Source of the DNA: Gemmatimonadaceae bacterium
GTDB taxonomy: Bacteria; Gemmatimonadota; Gemmatimonadetes; Gemmatimonadales; Gemmatimonadaceae
Direction: 5' to 3'
Length of the DNA stretch: 64,000 nucleotides
Assembly: GCA_020851035.1 (NCBI GenBank)
Contig: JADZDM010000023.1
Span: 124,001-188,000 of the forward strand
Part shown: piece after piece, positions 16,021 through 24,298 of the stretch
How the letters are laid out: every line of letters begins with the position of its first letter
Numbering within the stretch: the stretch's first letter is position 1
Translations under genes and position numbers: made by a program
Notes under the pieces: model-generated
What the model saw: the letters and a program-made list of their open reading frames with translations, nothing else
Databases searched by the model: none
What the model was told of the DNA's origin: nothing

Positions 16021-16962
16021 ATGTCGCTCAGTCTCAGATTCCTCGGCACCTCCGCCGCACGCCCGACCGTGGAGCGCAACGTCACCGCGCTCGCCCTCGT
16101 CCGTGAAGGGGAAACACTCCTGTTCGACTGCGGCGAGGGCACCCAGCGCCAGATGATGCGCTACGGCGTCGGGTTCACCACCGGCGAGATCTTCTTCACG
16201 CATTTCCACACCGACCACGTCCTAGGCGTGATCGGGCTCACGCGGACGATGGCCCTCCAGGGCCGGACCGAGCTCCTCCGCCTCTACGGACCGCCCGGCG
16301 CACTCAAGGCGTTGCGGGCGTGCATCGCGTTCGGGGGCGAGCGCCTCACGTTCCCGGTAGAAATTGCCGAGCTCGAACCTGGCGCCGTGCTCGATCGGAC
16401 CGACTATTCCGTGCACGCCATCGCCGCCGATCATCACGGCGCGTCGGCGCTCGGCTACGCGCTGATCGAAAAGATCAGATTGGGCCGATTCAATCCGGAC
16501 CTCGCACGCAGCATCGGCATTCCCGAGGGTCCGCTCTGGGGACGCCTCCATCGCGGCGAACCGGTGACGCTTCCCGACGGACGCGTGGTGGATGCGACGA
16601 TGCTGGTCGGCCAGCCACGCGCCGGACGCCGCGTCGTGATTTCCGGCGACACCCGCCCCACCACCGCGCTGCGCGAGATCGCCGCGCAGGCCGACCTGCT
16701 CGTGCACGAAGCCACCTTCGGCGACGACGAGGCGGAGCGCGCGGTGGAAACCGGCCACAGCACCGCCCGCGAGGCAGCGACGGTGGCGCGTGACGCCGGC
16801 GTGAAGCGACTGCTGCTCACGCACTTCTCGGCGCGCTATTCGCGCGATCCCGGGGAACTCGTCACGCAGGCACAGACGGTGTTCGCGGCCACCGTCGCGG
16901 CGCGTGACGGCCTGGAGATCGAGGTGCCGTTCGAGGCCGAAATGACCGAATCGATCCGATGA
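16021..16962 (+). CDS. rnz: Ribonuclease Z (tRNA 3' endonuclease)
   Basis: This 313-aa metallo-beta-lactamase-fold enzyme trims the 3' trailers of tRNA precursors, leaving the discriminator base to which CCA is added. That role fits the absence of encoded CCA in both tRNAs of this window. The zinc-binding HFHTDH motif lies at about residues 61-66, with further ligands in AADHHG (~140), SGDTRP (~210) and LLTHFSARY (~270). The N-terminal FLGTSAARPT and DCGEGTQRQM segments are typical of bacterial RNase Z. Length is normal. Confidence 0.95.
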   Translation: MSLSLRFLGTSAARPTVERNVTALALVREGETLLFDCGEGTQRQMMRYGVGFTTGEIFFTHFHTDHVLGVIGLTRTMALQGRTELLRLYGPPGALKALRACIAFGGERLTFPVEIAELEPGAVLDRTDYSVHAIAADHHGASALGYALIEKIRLGRFNPDLARSIGIPEGPLWGRLHRGEPVTLPDGRVVDATMLVGQPRAGRRVVISGDTRPTTALREIAAQADLLVHEATFGDDEAERAVETGHSTAREAATVARDAGVKRLLLTHFSARYSRDPGELVTQAQTVFAATVAARDGLEIEVPFEAEMTESIR

Positions 16963-16995
16963 GCGCGTGACCGCGCGGACGCGGCTGCGCGACGC

Positions 16996-17475
16996 TCAGC
17001 TGCGCGACGGGTCGGTGTCGTCCAGGTCGTCGGGGGTGGTGACGTGCAGCTCGTCGGTCGGCTCCCATCGCGTCACCGACACTTCGCCGGGCTGCCAGAG
17101 CAGGCGCGAGGGCATGCCATCGACGACCGCGAGCCATTCCACGCGCCCGTTGCGCGGCGACCGGCAGGTGGCGCCGAGCGGCTCGAGCTCGCGCCGCAGT
17201 GCCTCCACCTCGGCCGCGCGACGGCGCACGTCGCGGTGCGCGGTGCGGGAGAGCTGCGAGTCCATGTCGGCATCGAGCGCCGCGAGCACCGTGTCGTAGC
17301 GCGTGACGGCGGCGCGCCATGCCTCCCAGGCGACGCGCAGGTCGGCCACGATGCGTTCGACGAGCGGCAGCATGCGGGTGGCGAGCGCCATCGTCATCGG
17401 TGGCGTCTCGTCGCGCGGCGGCGAGGAGACGGGCAACGGACGTGCTCGCGGGTTCTGGTCTCCGCCGATCGTCAT
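16996..17475 (-). CDS. DUF2203 family protein
   Basis: This 159-aa cytoplasmic protein has the two parts typical of DUF2203: an N-terminal helical/coiled region (LPLVERIVADLRVAWEAW to AEVEALRRELEPLGA), and a C-terminal strand-rich part (GRVEWLAVVDGMPSRLLWQP, then GEVSVTRWEP). The function of the family is unknown. The ATG overlaps the upstream lipoprotein stop as ATGA, so the start is well fixed. Confidence 0.8.
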   Translation of the reverse strand: MTIGGDQNPRARPLPVSSPPRDETPPMTMALATRMLPLVERIVADLRVAWEAWRAAVTRYDTVLAALDADMDSQLSRTAHRDVRRRAAEVEALRRELEPLGATCRSPRNGRVEWLAVVDGMPSRLLWQPGEVSVTRWEPTDELHVTTPDDLDDTDPSRS

Positions 17476-18662
17476 AGTGCCGCCTGCCTGGCTGCGGTGG
17501 GGCGCGCGCGGTTGCGCAGCGACGCTGCGCGAACCTGATCCGAATAATAGCCTGACTCGCTGAATGCGCGCTGCAACGCCCGGCGCCACTGGCCGGCGGG
17601 CGCGATCAGGGAGTCGGCGACGAGGATCAGGCGCCGGACCGGGCCGCGCATCGCGAGCACCGGGCGCGGGCCACGCCGCGTGTCCGCCGTCACCATCGCC
17701 ATGTCCTCGCGGTCGGCGTGCACGGTGAGGGCCAGCGTCCCGATCGCGAACGCGAGGGTCGAGTCGTCACCTTCCCGTGGCAGCGTGCCGACGGCGCCGG
17801 GCCACCACCCCGTGGCCGGGAGGGTAACCGGCTCGAGTGCATAACGATGCGCATCGTGCTCCTCGTCGATGACCTGTTCGTCATGGAGGAGAAACTGTGC
17901 GGCCAGCGAATCGTTCCGTCGCACCAGCGAGAAACTGAGCGAGTCCATCAGCAGCGCGCCGATGGCGGCGCCGGCCGCACGACCCACCGCCCCACCCTGC
18001 TTCGTCGCGAGCGACACCGCCGAGCCGATGTGCTGCCGGGCCGTCACCATCGCGTCGGCCGCGGCACGGTGCGGCACGAGGTCACCGAGCGCGAGCCGGC
18101 GGCCGGTGGCCAGATCAACGGTGGCGCGGTAGGTGTCGTGGGTGCCCAGCTCGCCGACGGTGCGGTCCACGTGCACCTCGAGACCCATCACCGGCCCCAC
18201 CACCTCGAGGGGCGTGATGCTCGACTCGAGCGCCCGGCCCTCGTCCGGCGGGAGCTCCTCCTCGCTGTCGAGCCGCTCGGCGCCGGGGTGGGCCGCCACC
18301 CACGCCATCGCCTCGCGCAGGACGGTGGAATCGGCGAAGACCAGCGCACTGTCGCCGGAGACCAGGTCACGGCGATAGACGCGGGTGACGAGGAACGAGG
18401 CCTCCTCGAAGTCGATCGGATCCTCGGCGACGTAGATCTCCACCAGCCGGCCCGCGAGTTCGGCCACCAGCATGGGGGCCCGCAGCACCTGCACCGTGTC
18501 GCGGCCGGCGCGCACCCAGGCCGTGGAGTCATCCGTCACGACGAGGAACTCCGCCTCCGCCATCGGCGTCGCCGGCAGTGCGGGCCGGCAGCCAGTGCCG
18601 GCCGACACCAGCACCAGGCAGGCCGCCGCGCGGCGCAGGCACGCGCCCACCGCACGCCTCAC
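17472..18662 (-). CDS. Lipoprotein of unknown function
   Basis: This 396-aa protein starts at a GTG that overlaps the dehydrogenase stop as GTGA. A hydrophobic leader ends in a lipobox-like VSAGTGC (Cys near residue 25). The mature part contains repeated beta-rich segments and resembles a periplasmic binding or scaffold protein, with no active-site motif. It is the middle gene of a three-gene coupled unit (dehydrogenase, lipoprotein, DUF2203). The longer open frame upstream is antisense-style, Gly/Arg-rich and not credible. Confidence 0.7.
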   Translation of the reverse strand: MRRAVGACLRRAAACLVLVSAGTGCRPALPATPMAEAEFLVVTDDSTAWVRAGRDTVQVLRAPMLVAELAGRLVEIYVAEDPIDFEEASFLVTRVYRRDLVSGDSALVFADSTVLREAMAWVAAHPGAERLDSEEELPPDEGRALESSITPLEVVGPVMGLEVHVDRTVGELGTHDTYRATVDLATGRRLALGDLVPHRAAADAMVTARQHIGSAVSLATKQGGAVGRAAGAAIGALLMDSLSFSLVRRNDSLAAQFLLHDEQVIDEEHDAHRYALEPVTLPATGWWPGAVGTLPREGDDSTLAFAIGTLALTVHADREDMAMVTADTRRGPRPVLAMRGPVRRLILVADSLIAPAGQWRRALQRAFSESGYYSDQVRAASLRNRARPTAARQAAL

Positions 18663-19561
18663 GAGCGCAGCTCGACCCCGGCCCACCGCTCCACGAGCTT
18701 CACCGCCTCGACGTGGTCCACCTCGTCGCCCAGCTCGAGGTGCGCGATGCGCATCAGGTCGGCCGCGAGCTGCAGGGTGGGCGCGGCACCCTTCTGGCTG
18801 CGCGCGATGCCGGCGGCGATGCCGGCATCCTTGTCCAGGAGCGCGAGGCGGAAGGTGCGCGGGAAGGCGCCCGTGAGCACCCGATCCGGAAAGAGGTTCA
18901 TCGAGGCGTTGGAGCGGCCCGACGAGGCATTGATGACGTCGAGGGCCACCTGTGGTGCCACGCCGGCCTTCATGGCGGCCACCAGCCCCTCGGCGGTGGA
19001 CCACAGGTGCAGGGCGAGCAGCGCGTTGTTCACGGCCTTGATCGCGTCACCGGCACCGACGGCGCCGCAGTGCACGATCTTGCCGGCGAAGCTCTCCAGC
19101 ACCGGCCGGGCACGTTCGAGCGCCGCGGCGTCGCCGCCGACCATGACGGTGAGGGTGCCGGCGTCGGCACCGGCCACCCCGCCGCTCACCGGGGCGTCGA
19201 TGAACGCGATGCCGGCGGTGGCAAGGTCCGCGGCGATGCTGCGGCTGGTGTCCGGGTCACCGGAGGTGCAGTCCACCAGCAGGGCACCCGGCCTGATCGC
19301 GTCGCGCATCGCGTTGCCGCCATCGGCGAGCAGGGTGGCCACGTGCGACGATTCGGGGAGGCAAGTGATGATGATGTCGGCGTCGCGCACCGCATCGGCC
19401 GGGGTCGCGGCCACCCGTGCGCCCGCCGCCGCAGCGGCGCTCCCGGCGGCCCGTTCCGCCGTGCGATTCCAGATCGTGAGGGCGTGGCCGGCGCGGGCGA
19501 CATGCGCGGCCATGGGGGCGCCGATGGCGCCGAGTCCGAGAAACGCGACGGAGAGTGGCAT
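18659..19561 (-). CDS. NAD(P)-dependent beta-hydroxyacid dehydrogenase (3-hydroxyisobutyrate dehydrogenase family)
   Basis: This 300-aa cytoplasmic oxidoreductase carries the Rossmann motif GLGAIG at residues 8-13, the substrate-binding signature DAPVSGGVAGADAGTL (~residues 119-134), and the catalytic Lys in GDAIKAVNNALLALH (~residue 170). The family includes 3-hydroxyisobutyrate, tartronate semialdehyde and glyoxylate/succinic-semialdehyde reductases; the sequence does not settle the substrate. A -10 element lies 5 nt before the ATG, suggesting a leaderless transcript that continues through two coupled genes. Confidence 0.88.
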   Translation of the reverse strand: MPLSVAFLGLGAIGAPMAAHVARAGHALTIWNRTAERAAGSAAAAAGARVAATPADAVRDADIIITCLPESSHVATLLADGGNAMRDAIRPGALLVDCTSGDPDTSRSIAADLATAGIAFIDAPVSGGVAGADAGTLTVMVGGDAAALERARPVLESFAGKIVHCGAVGAGDAIKAVNNALLALHLWSTAEGLVAAMKAGVAPQVALDVINASSGRSNASMNLFPDRVLTGAFPRTFRLALLDKDAGIAAGIARSQKGAAPTLQLAADLMRIAHLELGDEVDHVEAVKLVERWAGVELRS

Positions 19562-19566
19562 GCCGA

Positions 19567-19572
19567 AAGCTA
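19567..19572 (-). promoter_or_regulatory. -10 element TAGCTT for the dehydrogenase operon
   Basis: On the minus strand TAGCTT ends 5 nt before the ATG at 19561. No Shine-Dalgarno is visible. It lies back-to-back with the plus-strand element at 19609-19614. Confidence 0.5.
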
Positions 19573-19608
19573 AATCGGGCGGTCCACGGTGATGGGTGTG
19601 CCGGGTCG

Positions 19609-19614
19609 TATCTT
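19609..19614 (+). promoter_or_regulatory. -10 element TATCTT for the HMA-like gene
   Basis: TATCTT ends 7 nt before the ATG at 19622, consistent with a leaderless mRNA. Confidence 0.5.
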
Positions 19615-19621
19615 GCGCCAC

Positions 19622-19858
19622 ATGCGGACACTCGTCGAGGTGGAGGGCATGCGCGCCGTGCACTGCGTGCGCGCGGTGCAGACGGCACTCGTGATGGTGG
19701 ATGGGATCCGCTGGTGTGACGTGACGCTGGGCCGGGTGGAGGTGGAGCACGATGGTGCGGCCACCGAGGCGGCGTTGCGCCAGGCGATCGGGGTGGCAGG
19801 CTTCGCGGTGTCGGCGGTCCGGTCCGAACGCCGCCTGCCGGTGGTCGGCGAGTCGTGA
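19622..19858 (+). CDS. Heavy-metal-associated-like domain protein with incomplete metal site
   Basis: This 78-aa protein has the length and ferredoxin-like pattern of a CopZ/Atx1 metallochaperone: MRTLVEVEGM, then a helix, a strand WCDVTLGRVEVEHD, a helix EAALRQAIGVAGFAV and a last strand. The usual GMxCxxC motif reads GMRAVHC, so the first Cys is replaced by Ala and only the second remains. A Cys at WCDV is not in the usual place. It may bind metal weakly, use another site, or serve as a protein-interaction domain. It is monocistronic, so no partner is indicated. Confidence 0.6.
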   Translation: MRTLVEVEGMRAVHCVRAVQTALVMVDGIRWCDVTLGRVEVEHDGAATEAALRQAIGVAGFAVSAVRSERRLPVVGES

Positions 19859-20045
19859 CAGGGGGCGTGGCTCCGGCCGCGATTCGTGGGGTTACCCCAT
19901 GTGGCGGGCCGGCCTAACTTGGCCCAACGCCGCAGCGGGTGACGGGCGGCACCAGCTCCATGACGACCGGACGGTCGTCTTCCTTCCGTGACGACGGTTG
20001 CTGTGCCCGGTCAGGGCCGCCAACCGCACGAGTGACCGGTTCCTG

Positions 20046-21461
20046 ATGGCGAAGAAGCGACGCGACGACGATCTCCCGATCGCCGCCCTGCTCGCCCCGG
20101 ACATTCTCGCGCTGCTGGACGAGGCGCCGGAAGCCGTGGCAGCGGAGACGGAAGAGATGCATCCGGCCGACCTGGCGGATGTCGCGGCAGCGATCCCGCG
20201 GGACCGGGTGGTGGCGCTGCTGAACGCGCTGGGTGCGGGGCGCGCGGCCGACGTGCTGGAATATCTCGACGACGAGCTGCGCAGCGACGTCCTCGAGACG
20301 ATGACCACGCGACAGGCCGCGCAGCTCGTCACGGAGATGACGCCGGACGACCGTGCCGACGCGCTCGACGAGCTCGAGGAGGAGGTGGCCGACGAGATCC
20401 TGTCGGCACTCCCGCCGGAGCAGCAGCGCGAGACGGAGCAGCTGCTTGCCTACGACGAGGACACGGCCGGCGGGCTGATGACGACGGAGTTCGTCTCCGT
20501 GCCGAGCTCGCAGCGGGTGGAGGACGCGCTGGCCAGCGTGCGCGCCATCGCGCGGGTGGGGCGCAAGGAGGCGATGTACACGATCTACAGCACCGACGAG
20601 GCGGGGCGCGTGAACGGCGTGATGTCGCTGCGCGAGCTGCTCGCGGCGCCCGACGGGGTGCCGGTGTCGGAGATCGCGTGGACCGAGGTGGTGACGGTGA
20701 CCGTGCACGCGGGCCGCGAGGAGATCGTGGAGCGCACGTCGAAGTACGACCTCGTGGCGGTGCCGGTTGTGGACGAGAACATGCGCCTGGTGGGTGTGGT
20801 GACGGTGGACGACGTCATCGACATCGTGCAGGAGGACGCCACCGAGGACGTGCAGAAACTCGGCGGCATGGAGGCGCTCGACGATCCGTACATCGACTCC
20901 GGCTTCTTCACGCTGCTCCGCAAGCGGGCCGGCTGGCTGACCGTGCTGTTCATCGGCGAGATGCTGACGGCGGTGGCGATGGGCCGGTTCGAGGGGGAGA
21001 TCCAGCGTGCCGCCGTGCTGGCGCTGTTCGTGCCGCTGATCATCAGCTCCGGAGGCAACTCCGGTTCGCAGGCCACGTCGCTGCTGATCCGCGCCCTCGC
21101 CCTGCGCGAGGTGCGCCTGCGCGACTGGTGGCGGGTCGCGATGCGCGAGCTGCCGAGCGGCCTGCTGCTCGGCACGATCCTCGGCGTGCTGGGCTTCGCG
21201 CGGATCGAGATCTGGGAGGCCCTAGGCTGGACGAGCTACGGGGCCGGCCACACGCTGCTGGCATTGACGGTGGCGCTCTCGCTGATCGGCGTGGTGACGT
21301 TCGGCACGCTGGTGGGTGCGATGCTGCCGTTCGCGCTCAAGCGTTTCGGGCTGGACCCGGCGAGCGCCTCGGCACCGCTGGTGGCGACGCTGGTGGACGT
21401 GACGGGGCTCGTGATCTACTTCACACTCGCATTGCTCCTGCTCCGCGGCACTTACCTGTGA
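20046..21461 (+). CDS. mgtE: Magnesium transporter/channel MgtE
   Basis: This 471-aa protein has the full MgtE layout: a helical N-domain (residues ~30-130), a CBS-domain pair that senses cytoplasmic Mg2+ (~140-265, ending VDENMRLVGVVTVDDVIDIV), a connecting helix, and five membrane helices in the C-terminal third with the pore signature LIISSGGNSGSQATSLLIR. The start ATG at 20046 is preferred over one at 19998. A TAACTT element at 19916-19921 could start a ~120-nt leader; I do not see M-box riboswitch sequences in it. The stop overlaps the EamA start as GTGA. Confidence 0.95.
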   Translation: MAKKRRDDDLPIAALLAPDILALLDEAPEAVAAETEEMHPADLADVAAAIPRDRVVALLNALGAGRAADVLEYLDDELRSDVLETMTTRQAAQLVTEMTPDDRADALDELEEEVADEILSALPPEQQRETEQLLAYDEDTAGGLMTTEFVSVPSSQRVEDALASVRAIARVGRKEAMYTIYSTDEAGRVNGVMSLRELLAAPDGVPVSEIAWTEVVTVTVHAGREEIVERTSKYDLVAVPVVDENMRLVGVVTVDDVIDIVQEDATEDVQKLGGMEALDDPYIDSGFFTLLRKRAGWLTVLFIGEMLTAVAMGRFEGEIQRAAVLALFVPLIISSGGNSGSQATSLLIRALALREVRLRDWWRVAMRELPSGLLLGTILGVLGFARIEIWEALGWTSYGAGHTLLALTVALSLIGVVTFGTLVGAMLPFALKRFGLDPASASAPLVATLVDVTGLVIYFTLALLLLRGTYL

Positions 21462-22348
21462 CGACTCCAACACCGGCGACCGCGCATCCGTGGCGCGGGA
21501 CGCTGCTGGTGCTGCTCAGCGCGGCCTGCTTCGGCACGACGCTGATCTTCTCCCAGCGCGCGATCGACGGCGGCGCCAGCCTCTCGACGCTGCTGACGTA
21601 TCGCTACCTGCTGGGCACGATCCTGCTCGGGATCATCGCGGGCGGACCGGCGCCGGTGCTGGCCGTCGGCGCGCGGAAGTGGCAGTTGCTGTTGGTGGGG
21701 GGTGCGGCGCAGACCGCGATCGCCGGCCTGTCGGTGGCCGCACTGCAGGTGATGCCCGCCGCGGCAGTGGCGTTCCTGTTCTACACCTATCCCTCGTGGG
21801 TGACGCTGCTGGCGGTGCTCCGCCGGACCGAGACGGTGGGCCCGATGAACGTGCTGGCGCTGGTGCTGTCCCTGGCCGGCATCGTGACCATCGTGGGCAA
21901 CCCGTTCGCCGCGCAGCTCGCGCCGCGCGGCATCGCCCTCGCCCTGACGGCCGCGGTGGTGTACGCGCTGCTGATCCCGTGGCTGGGCCGGATCCAGTCG
22001 GGGTTGAAGCCGGCGGCGGCCATGACGTGGATGGTGCTGGGTGCGGGCGTGCTCTTCCTGGTCGGCGCGCTCGTGACCGGGGCGCCGCTCTATCCGGCGA
22101 GCCGGTCGCTGCTGATCAACGGTGCCGCCCTCGCGATCATCCCGACCGCGATCGCGTTCATCGCCTTCCTGCGCGGGCTGACGGAACTCGGGCCGGTGCG
22201 CACGTCCATCGTCAGCACGGTGGAGCCGTTCTGGACGGCGCTGCTGGCCGGCGTCGTGCTGGGGCAGGCGGTTGGCGTGCGCATCTGGCTCGGCGGTGCG
22301 CTGATCGCGGCGGCGATGGTGGTCCTGCAGCGAAAGCCTGCAACCTGA
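21458..22348 (+). CDS. EamA/DMT-family transporter
   Basis: This 296-aa protein contains about ten membrane helices arranged as two EamA repeats (LLVLLSAACFGTTLIFSQRA opens the first; ALTAAVVYALLIPWLG the second). Members of the drug/metabolite superfamily export amino acids, sugars or drugs; the substrate cannot be read from sequence. The GTG start overlaps the mgtE stop by four bases. An A-family inverted-repeat element begins 23 bp after the stop. Confidence 0.88.
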   Translation: MTTPTPATAHPWRGTLLVLLSAACFGTTLIFSQRAIDGGASLSTLLTYRYLLGTILLGIIAGGPAPVLAVGARKWQLLLVGGAAQTAIAGLSVAALQVMPAAAVAFLFYTYPSWVTLLAVLRRTETVGPMNVLALVLSLAGIVTIVGNPFAAQLAPRGIALALTAAVVYALLIPWLGRIQSGLKPAAAMTWMVLGAGVLFLVGALVTGAPLYPASRSLLINGAALAIIPTAIAFIAFLRGLTELGPVRTSIVSTVEPFWTALLAGVVLGQAVGVRIWLGGALIAAAMVVLQRKPAT

Positions 22349-22371
22349 TCGAGTGTTGCCGCGCGCGAGGC

Positions 22372-22593
22372 ATCGTCAACAAGGTTCACGCGGAAAACGC
22401 GGAAAACGCGGAAAGGTGCCTCTACCGCGCTGCCACCCTGGAGACGGCTCGACCCGAAGAAGATGCTGTAGGAACTGCGCGTTCGCGCACGCAGTTCCTA
22501 CAGCATTCCTTCAAGGTGCATTCGGCCGGACGTGGCCTTGGGGTAGGGCCTTTCCGCGTTTTCCGCGTCTTCCGCGTGAACCCTGTTGACGAT
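22372..22593. repeat. Long nested inverted-repeat element, A-type copy
   Basis: The 45-nt outer arms at 22372-22416 and 22549-22593 are inverted copies matching at 43 of 45 positions. Each arm contains tandem CGCGGAAAA-like units next to GTTCACG. A perfect 17-bp hairpin (22463-22479 with 22490-22506) occupies the centre and contains GGAACTGC/GCAGTTCC. No reading frame explains it. It fills the gap between the EamA and SURF1 genes. Confidence 0.9.
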
Positions 22594-22621
22594 CTCCGAA
22601 CGACGCAGACCGTCGCGACGC

Positions 22622-23374
22622 TCAGGTGTCGTCGACGCGCGGGAGGTGGCGGCGGCGGTCGTTGTACGCGAAGATGCCGGCGCCGAGCAGCGCGATGGTG
22701 GCGAAGCTGAACCACTGCACGGCGTAGCTCTTGTGGGCGCCCTCGCTGGGTGGCGGCGGGACGAGGCGCGGGGGGATGCCGGCCCTGGGTGCGGTGTCGC
22801 CCAGTTGCACGAGCAGGAGGGGCTTCACGGGGTACGGCATGCCCTTCTGCACTTCGGCGAAATCGAGCGTGCGCATGATCTTCGGGCTCGTGATCCCTGC
22901 CGCACCGGAGTCGGGGGTCGAGGCCGGGAGGGCGAAGGCCAGCACCTGCGCCGTGTCGGGCTCGCGCCACGCCGCGCGGTCGACATCCTTGCCATTGGGT
23001 GAGTAGACCCAGCCGCGGTTGACGAGGTACGCCGTGTCGCGTCCGGCGACGCGCAATGGCGTGAGCAGGTTCACGCCCGGTGAGCCGCCGCGGATGCGCT
23101 GCGTGATGAGCACCTCGTTGGCGTAGTCGAAGACACCGGTGACGGTGACGCGACGGTAGCGCATGGCGGCGCTGTCGGCGGGCAGCGACTCGACCGGGAC
23201 GGGGGGTGCCGTGAAGTGGGACGCGACCTCGGCGTTCAGCGCGCGTCGCCATGCGAGCCGGTCGAGCTGCCAGAACCCGAGGCGGATGCAGCCGGCGGCG
23301 ATGGCGACGGCGAGCACGATGAAGACGAAGACGCGCGGGCGGGTGCCGGGCGCCGGACTGCGGTCGTCGCGCAC
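22622..23374 (-). CDS. SURF1 family cytochrome oxidase assembly protein
   Basis: This 250-aa protein has the SURF1 pattern: an N-terminal membrane helix, LGFWQLDRLAWRRAL (residues ~33-47), RYRRVTVTGVFDY (~72-84), VNRGWVYSP (~120) and a second C-terminal helix opening with SYAVQWFSFATIALL. SURF1 proteins help insert heme a into aa3-type oxidases. No oxidase structural genes are in the window. The start is GTG and shares one base with the preceding stop (TAGTG). Confidence 0.92.
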   Translation of the reverse strand: MRDDRSPAPGTRPRVFVFIVLAVAIAAGCIRLGFWQLDRLAWRRALNAEVASHFTAPPVPVESLPADSAAMRYRRVTVTGVFDYANEVLITQRIRGGSPGVNLLTPLRVAGRDTAYLVNRGWVYSPNGKDVDRAAWREPDTAQVLAFALPASTPDSGAAGITSPKIMRTLDFAEVQKGMPYPVKPLLLVQLGDTAPRAGIPPRLVPPPPSEGAHKSYAVQWFSFATIALLGAGIFAYNDRRRHLPRVDDT

Positions 23375-24186
23375 TAGAACAGTGTCATCTGTTCGCCGAG
23401 CTGGTCCGGCGTCACCGGCACCTGGCCGAGGAGACGCTGGAGCTGGCGGACACTCTCGGGGCTGTGGCCGGAGAAATGGTTGTTCACGAAGCCGTAGATC
23501 GTCTTCACGCGCGTCTGCAGTCCCTTGATGGCGGTGGCCCAGGCGTTGAGCTCGCGGGTGCGGTCGACCTGGATGTGACTGTAGTCGGTGAAGTCCCGGT
23601 TGGGTCCCATCCAGCGCAGGTAGGCGGTGGGTGAGGTCGGGGTTTCGGCCAAGGCGAGCATCTGCTTGCGCGGGATCCAGCGGGCGTCGGTGAGCGTCAG
23701 TGCGACGCTGTATTCACGCAGCAGGGCGAGGACGCCCTCGTTGATCCATCCGCGCTGGCGGAACTCGATCGCGAACGGGATCTCGCGGACCGGGAGGGTG
23801 GGGAGGAACGCGGCGAGCGCGGGGAGCTCCGAGGGCGCGAAATCGGGGCCGAGCTGGATCAGGACGATCCCAAGCTTGTCCTCGAGTTCGCGGGCGCGAT
23901 CGAGGAAGAGGTTCGTGAGGTCGGCGGAATCACGGAGACGGTTGTCGTGCGTGATTTCCTGCGGGAGTTTGAGGGCGAACTTGAAGCCCTCGGGGACCTT
24001 GTTGCCCCACCCGCGCACGCTGCGCACCGACGGAATGGCGTAGAACGTCGAGTCGATCTCGACCGTCGGGAACGCGCGCGAGTACACGCCGAGGTAATCG
24101 GGCGCTTTCGTGCCGGACGGATAGAACGCGCCGACCCACGCGTCGTAGTTCCAGCCCTGAGTGCCGAGCCGGATCGTGGCTGCCAT
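23374..24186 (-). CDS. DUF72 (YecE-like) TIM-barrel protein
   Basis: This 270-aa protein carries DUF72 landmarks: LGTQGWNYDAWVGAFYPSGT at the N terminus, YLGVYSRAFPTVEIDSTFY (~residues 31-49), FKFALKLPQEITHD, and YGFVNNHFSGHSPESV near the end. The biochemical role of the family is unknown; a nucleic-acid or repair role has been proposed for some members. The ATG at 24186 is preferred over the longer frame. It precedes the SURF1 gene with a one-base overlap. Confidence 0.88.
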   Translation of the reverse strand: MAATIRLGTQGWNYDAWVGAFYPSGTKAPDYLGVYSRAFPTVEIDSTFYAIPSVRSVRGWGNKVPEGFKFALKLPQEITHDNRLRDSADLTNLFLDRARELEDKLGIVLIQLGPDFAPSELPALAAFLPTLPVREIPFAIEFRQRGWINEGVLALLREYSVALTLTDARWIPRKQMLALAETPTSPTAYLRWMGPNRDFTDYSHIQVDRTRELNAWATAIKGLQTRVKTIYGFVNNHFSGHSPESVRQLQRLLGQVPVTPDQLGEQMTLF

Positions 24187-24298
24187 AGAGCAAAGGTGGC
24201 AGGCGGGGGAAGGGGAGCCAAGTGCCGCTGGCGTCGGGGCAGCAAACTCCACCAGAATACGCCGGATATCGAGTCAGCAACAGTGCGTCATGGCGCCA

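Noticed and set aside
17718-19592. 624-aa plus-strand open frame antisense to the lipoprotein and dehydrogenase genes
   Set aside because: Composition is His/Arg/Gly-rich and non-protein-like; the minus-strand genes have clear motifs and coupled starts.
19862-20045. Mg2+-sensing M-box riboswitch in the leader of mgtE
   Set aside because: The leader is long enough, but I do not see the conserved M-box segments or their order.
20678-21457. Extension of the EamA transporter upstream to give a 556-aa fusion
   Set aside because: The extension is out of frame with MgtE over its coding region and is Arg/Gly-rich; the GTG at 21458 begins a normal ten-helix transporter.
22381-22416. Tandem GGAAAACGC units as a possible CRISPR array or minisatellite
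   Set aside because: Units are 8-10 bp, have no spacers, and are part of a long inverted repeat with a matching arm at 22549-22593.
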